From Mangifera indica (Eukaryota > Streptophyta > Magnoliopsida > Sapindales > Anacardiaceae), in contig NC_058147.1 of assembly GCF_011075055.1 (NCBI RefSeq), positions 9,176,001 through 9,240,000 of the forward strand: a DNA stretch of 64,000 nucleotides. The letters run 5' to 3'. Below, piece after piece: positions 60,974-64,000 of this stretch; the first letter of the stretch is position 1; the number at the start of each line of letters is the position of its first letter. The notes below the pieces were generated by a model. The model was not told the origin of the DNA, did no database searches, and was given only the letters and a program-made list of their open reading frames with translations. Position numbers and translations under genes: made by a program.

Positions 60974-62394
60974 GCAACAGTTTATGTTGGGAGTGCATGC
61001 TTGTGTAGGTGCAGTGATGAGCAAAATGGTATTTTCTTGTATGGTGCATGAAATTGTCTAAGTATTGAAAGACACACGGTCATGCATGAAGGTGGTGCAT
61101 GCCTGTACACCCAATAAGGATGAGCAATGCTAGTTGGTCACCATGAATGCCTATACGTAAGGAGACTGAATGAGTAAATGACATTTTAATATGTTTTTAG
61201 AGATCATGGGACATGATTTTCATTGTGAAACTATCTAGATGACCATGTAGGAAGGCTACACGATTGTGATCGATGTTAATGGTTGAAAAATACAAAAAGG
61301 GTGAAATGGAGACTGAATAAGTGCATGACATTTTAAAACTCAATCCATCACTTGGTGTTGTTAACATGTTATTGTATAATCATGACTTGATCCATCACAA
61401 TTGTACATGACATTTTGAAACTCGATTTTAGGAGATTATTGGCCAAATTTTGCCTAGTTTTTTAGATTTCTAAACTACTTTACACAACAATATTTAGGCT
61501 ACCAATTTTAGGCGTTACAACCAGAGATTAAATGGTCCATACTAGTTCTTTTTTGTTAGACCCCTAGATGTTTTGAAGATAATAAAAAAATAAGTTAGAA
61601 TGACTAACAAGTCCATGGAATGTGTTAGAATATTACAAGTTGGACAAAATGTGAAAAATGCAAGAACTGAATAAGGAACAACTAGTAGTCAAGGATAAAC
61701 AATCGATACAAGGCAAAAACTTGCTTGGTAACCAAGCCCTACATCACTCATTCTTAAAGGTATTCATGCCTCTGGAATTTTGGAAGAATTCTAGTTGATA
61801 AGTAACAATTGGTACTAAAAGTGGACTGATCATTTAGTACTTGTTTTTAGCATGTAATGAGGAGATTGCCTAGTACATCAATCGCTTGGTTAAACTCAAC
61901 AAAGTCAAAGTCAAGAATTGAGCAAGCAAAAGTCTATGGAAGTGTATCAACTGTTCATAATGAAAAAGTTACTCAGTATGAAGGTTACTCATCAAGTCGT
62001 TCATTTCTTTGTTCACGACTTTGTAATTTTGAAGCATCTACGTTTGAAGCTATGAATGATCGGTACATTTAATTATACCGATCGGTACTAGGTGGCTAGA
62101 GTATTTATTGTTGACTATTGAGATTTCTAATCGAGGTTGATCTTACATCTTAATTATTGGTACAGATCGCTCAAGAGAGAGGTCTAGACTATTTACATGC
62201 TATTTTTTAGAAAAAAATGTACCTTTCAAGTGTCAATGGATATAATTTTGAGTTCAACGACTCTATTAAGTTTCAAGCCTCAATTTTCTTATAAATAGAG
62301 TAAGATTCAAATGGAGTAAGGTTAGAAAAACTATCGAGCAAGCTACAAACTAATTCTTCTTACTTCTATTACACATAATTTTTTCCCTTTTTGT
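60974..62394. other. Intergenic DNA with retroelement-like traces
   Basis: 60974-61510 has chromovirus-spacer-like words (catgcatg, ggcgttaca at 61502). 62290-62300 is tataaatagag in a promoter-like setting followed by a purine-rich start region. A 71-codon + frame (61857-62072) lies upstream of it, without a known domain. It could be the edge of an LTR or pararetrovirus-like promoter, but nothing decisive is visible. Confidence 0.35.
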
Positions 62395-64000
62395 ATTATC
62401 AGCGAATTTTGAGAGCTTTTTCCTTTTGGTTCGTAAATGAAAATCATTCCCCAATCTCTGCGTATAAGTAAGTCTTTGTACTCTCCTTATTTTGCCGACA
62501 AAAAAGCATGGTCTTTTCCTTTACCCAATTGTAGCATCCCTGTGAATTCTGGTCTTATTCAATGAATTCAAATAATAATTTAAAAAAAAATGTATATTTT
62601 ATTGTTTTATTCATTTATTTATTGATAAAAAAGGGAATTATATATATATATATATAAATATAAATTTAAATATTTTTTAATAATATAATAAAATTAAAAT
62701 TTTAATTTATTTAATTTAATGATTATAAGATTAATCATTAAATTTAAAATTTATTTTACTTAATAGGATTAATTTAATTTAAAAAATAATTACCTGATTT
62801 GAATAAAGTTTTTTAAAATAAAAAAAAGACAAGTTTATCTCATTCTATTATAATTATAAGAAATTTATTCAAATGGTTTTCGGTATTAATATCATCTTTT
62901 AATATTTATCAAAAGGTTTTGTTAGAACTTGAATCGAATTCATTTGATAAATAGTATATTATGTACCATCAAACTGTAATATTGTTTGTTTGAATGCAGC
63001 TTAATTAAAATACAATAAAATTAATAATATATGATTTTTTTGTGTCCAAAATTATCCTAATTATTTATAAGTATCATACTGCTTGCTTGTTAAGATATGA
63101 ACGGACCCTTGATCATATCATATCCATCCATGTTTAATCCACTATCGAAGCCTTCACTTCACTTCAAGTACCAAATAAAGTGATTTGATGCTCGATAAGA
63201 AGTATGGATCCTTGTCTGCATTACCAAAATTCTCGATAATTTATTTTGCTTCTTAATATTATATTATACCATTCATTCATTCACTTTTTTTAAAAGAATA
63301 TGTTTACTGTTAATGAAAAATCACCTAAAAAAATCATGTTAATAGAAATAAGAGGTGATGAAGTAAATGAAATTGTCTGAGAGCTTCAGGTACTGTTGCA
63401 GCTTTTTTTTGGAGTGCACAAGTCCATCGGCATCTTCATTAATTACTCATCCTCTTTTACCCAATTATATTTTCATGATGACATATGGATTTAAATTTAG
63501 GTAAAAGGACTATTTCTCACCCAATTTTTAGCGCAATTTCAAACTCACATTCATAGGAGATGAAAAATTTAAACTCTCACCTATTACCAAACTGTCATCT
63601 AAATTTTCAGTTAGGAATAGGGATAAAATTATTATTTTATCTATAAACTTTAAAACTTTAAAATTCCCCCTCCGGATTTTAAAAACTAACACCTCAACCC
63701 ATCCTTAAAGTTTGAAAAGTTTAGATTTCACTCCTAGGGTTTGCTTCCTTCTCCAGCCACCACCGACAGCCGATGCATTCTATCGATCTCCTATCTTCGA
63801 TTACAAAGAACGACAAAGGATGACCCTTCATCGCCCAGATTTAGACAACGAAGCATTATCCAGATCTGGAAGAACAAATGAATGAGTCGTCCATCTCTTC
63901 ATTGCATCGTGTGATGAGAAGATGAAGATCTCTTCATCGCATTACCGCTGTCGCACCAGGAGAAGGAGGAGGCCGAAGACGATGTCAGAAGATGAAGTTG
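62395..64000. repeat. Direct segmental duplication, copy 2 (cut by window end)
   Basis: Copy of 52960-54557 in the same orientation. The upstream junction is abrupt: attatcagcga is common and everything before it differs. The copy includes the left target duplication TTAAATTTA (63491-63499) and the left part of the Pack-MULE-like element (from 63500), so that element was present before duplication. Confidence 0.9.
63500..64000. mobile_element. Pack-MULE-like element, second copy, partial
   Basis: Left arm and GC-rich core of the element at 54057-54891, truncated by the window end. Differences in the core (for example in the segment after gtcgtc) break or alter the short frame seen in copy 1, arguing against protein-level constraint. 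Confidence 0.8.

Noticed and set aside
61857..62300. Possible pararetrovirus-like promoter or coding relic
   Set aside because: Only a TATA-like word and a domain-free 71-codon frame are visible; not enough to name any element.
1..64000. tRNA, rRNA or organelle-derived insertions
   Set aside because: None noticed on reading; a tRNAscan or organelle search was not possible.

Overview
Nuclear DNA of a flowering plant, probably an AT-rich eudicot tree or shrub (inference; species not determinable). Evidence: two intron-rich plant genes with GT-AG introns, and intergenic space filled with nested plant-type transposons (chromovirus-like LTRs, Mutator-like elements, small terminal-inverted-repeat elements). 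There are no prokaryotic features.

Layout. (1) 1-9.1 kb: repeat-rich DNA. A ~255-bp tandem repeat is split by a ~2.26-kb solo LTR (2397-4654), followed by an antisense LTR of another subfamily (4923-7299) and a diverged copy of the first repeat family. (2) 9.1-29.0 kb: two adjacent Mutator-like elements (MULEs) of one family. MULE A (~9.2-14.8 kb) is an internally deleted copy with a decayed transposase. MULE B (14831-29028) keeps a DUF1985/Ulp1 (C48 cysteine protease) gene on + and a transposase relic on -, arranged tail to tail. Each carries a solo LTR in its left arm. B also carries a 1.47-kb palindromic MULE, flanked by a perfect 9-bp target duplication, inside its Ulp1 gene. (3) 29.2-34.1 kb: an intact tyrosine-specific protein phosphatase gene (PTP1 type, 8 coding exons, 345 aa). 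(4) 34.1-40.1 kb: AT-rich intergenic DNA with a MITE-like element, an antisense LTR fragment and a 669-bp long-TIR element. (5) 40.1-48.7 kb: an intact PSI1-type gene (DUF3475 + DUF668, 12 coding exons, 648 aa, MGGLCS N-terminus). (6) 48.7-64.0 kb: AT-rich spacer; a >=1.6-kb direct duplication (52960-54557 and 62395-64000) carrying a Pack-MULE-like element; a small LTR retroelement with a tRNA-Met-type primer site inserted in a GGTTTAGGG-rich repeat; a ~310-bp tandem repeat; and a further solo LTR (58626-60968).

Both host genes are signalling genes on the + strand (a phosphatase of the type that acts on MAP kinases, and a growth-promoting PSK-SIMULATOR protein), but nothing in the sequence suggests co-regulation. 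The most unusual material is the nested MULE system at 9-29 kb, especially the fold-back element whose inverted arms are themselves built of ~20-bp tandem repeats, and a 42-bp triplication across an exon-intron boundary in the PSI1 gene. Exon limits were derived by reading splice sites and matching remembered family features; no alignment or expression data were available.
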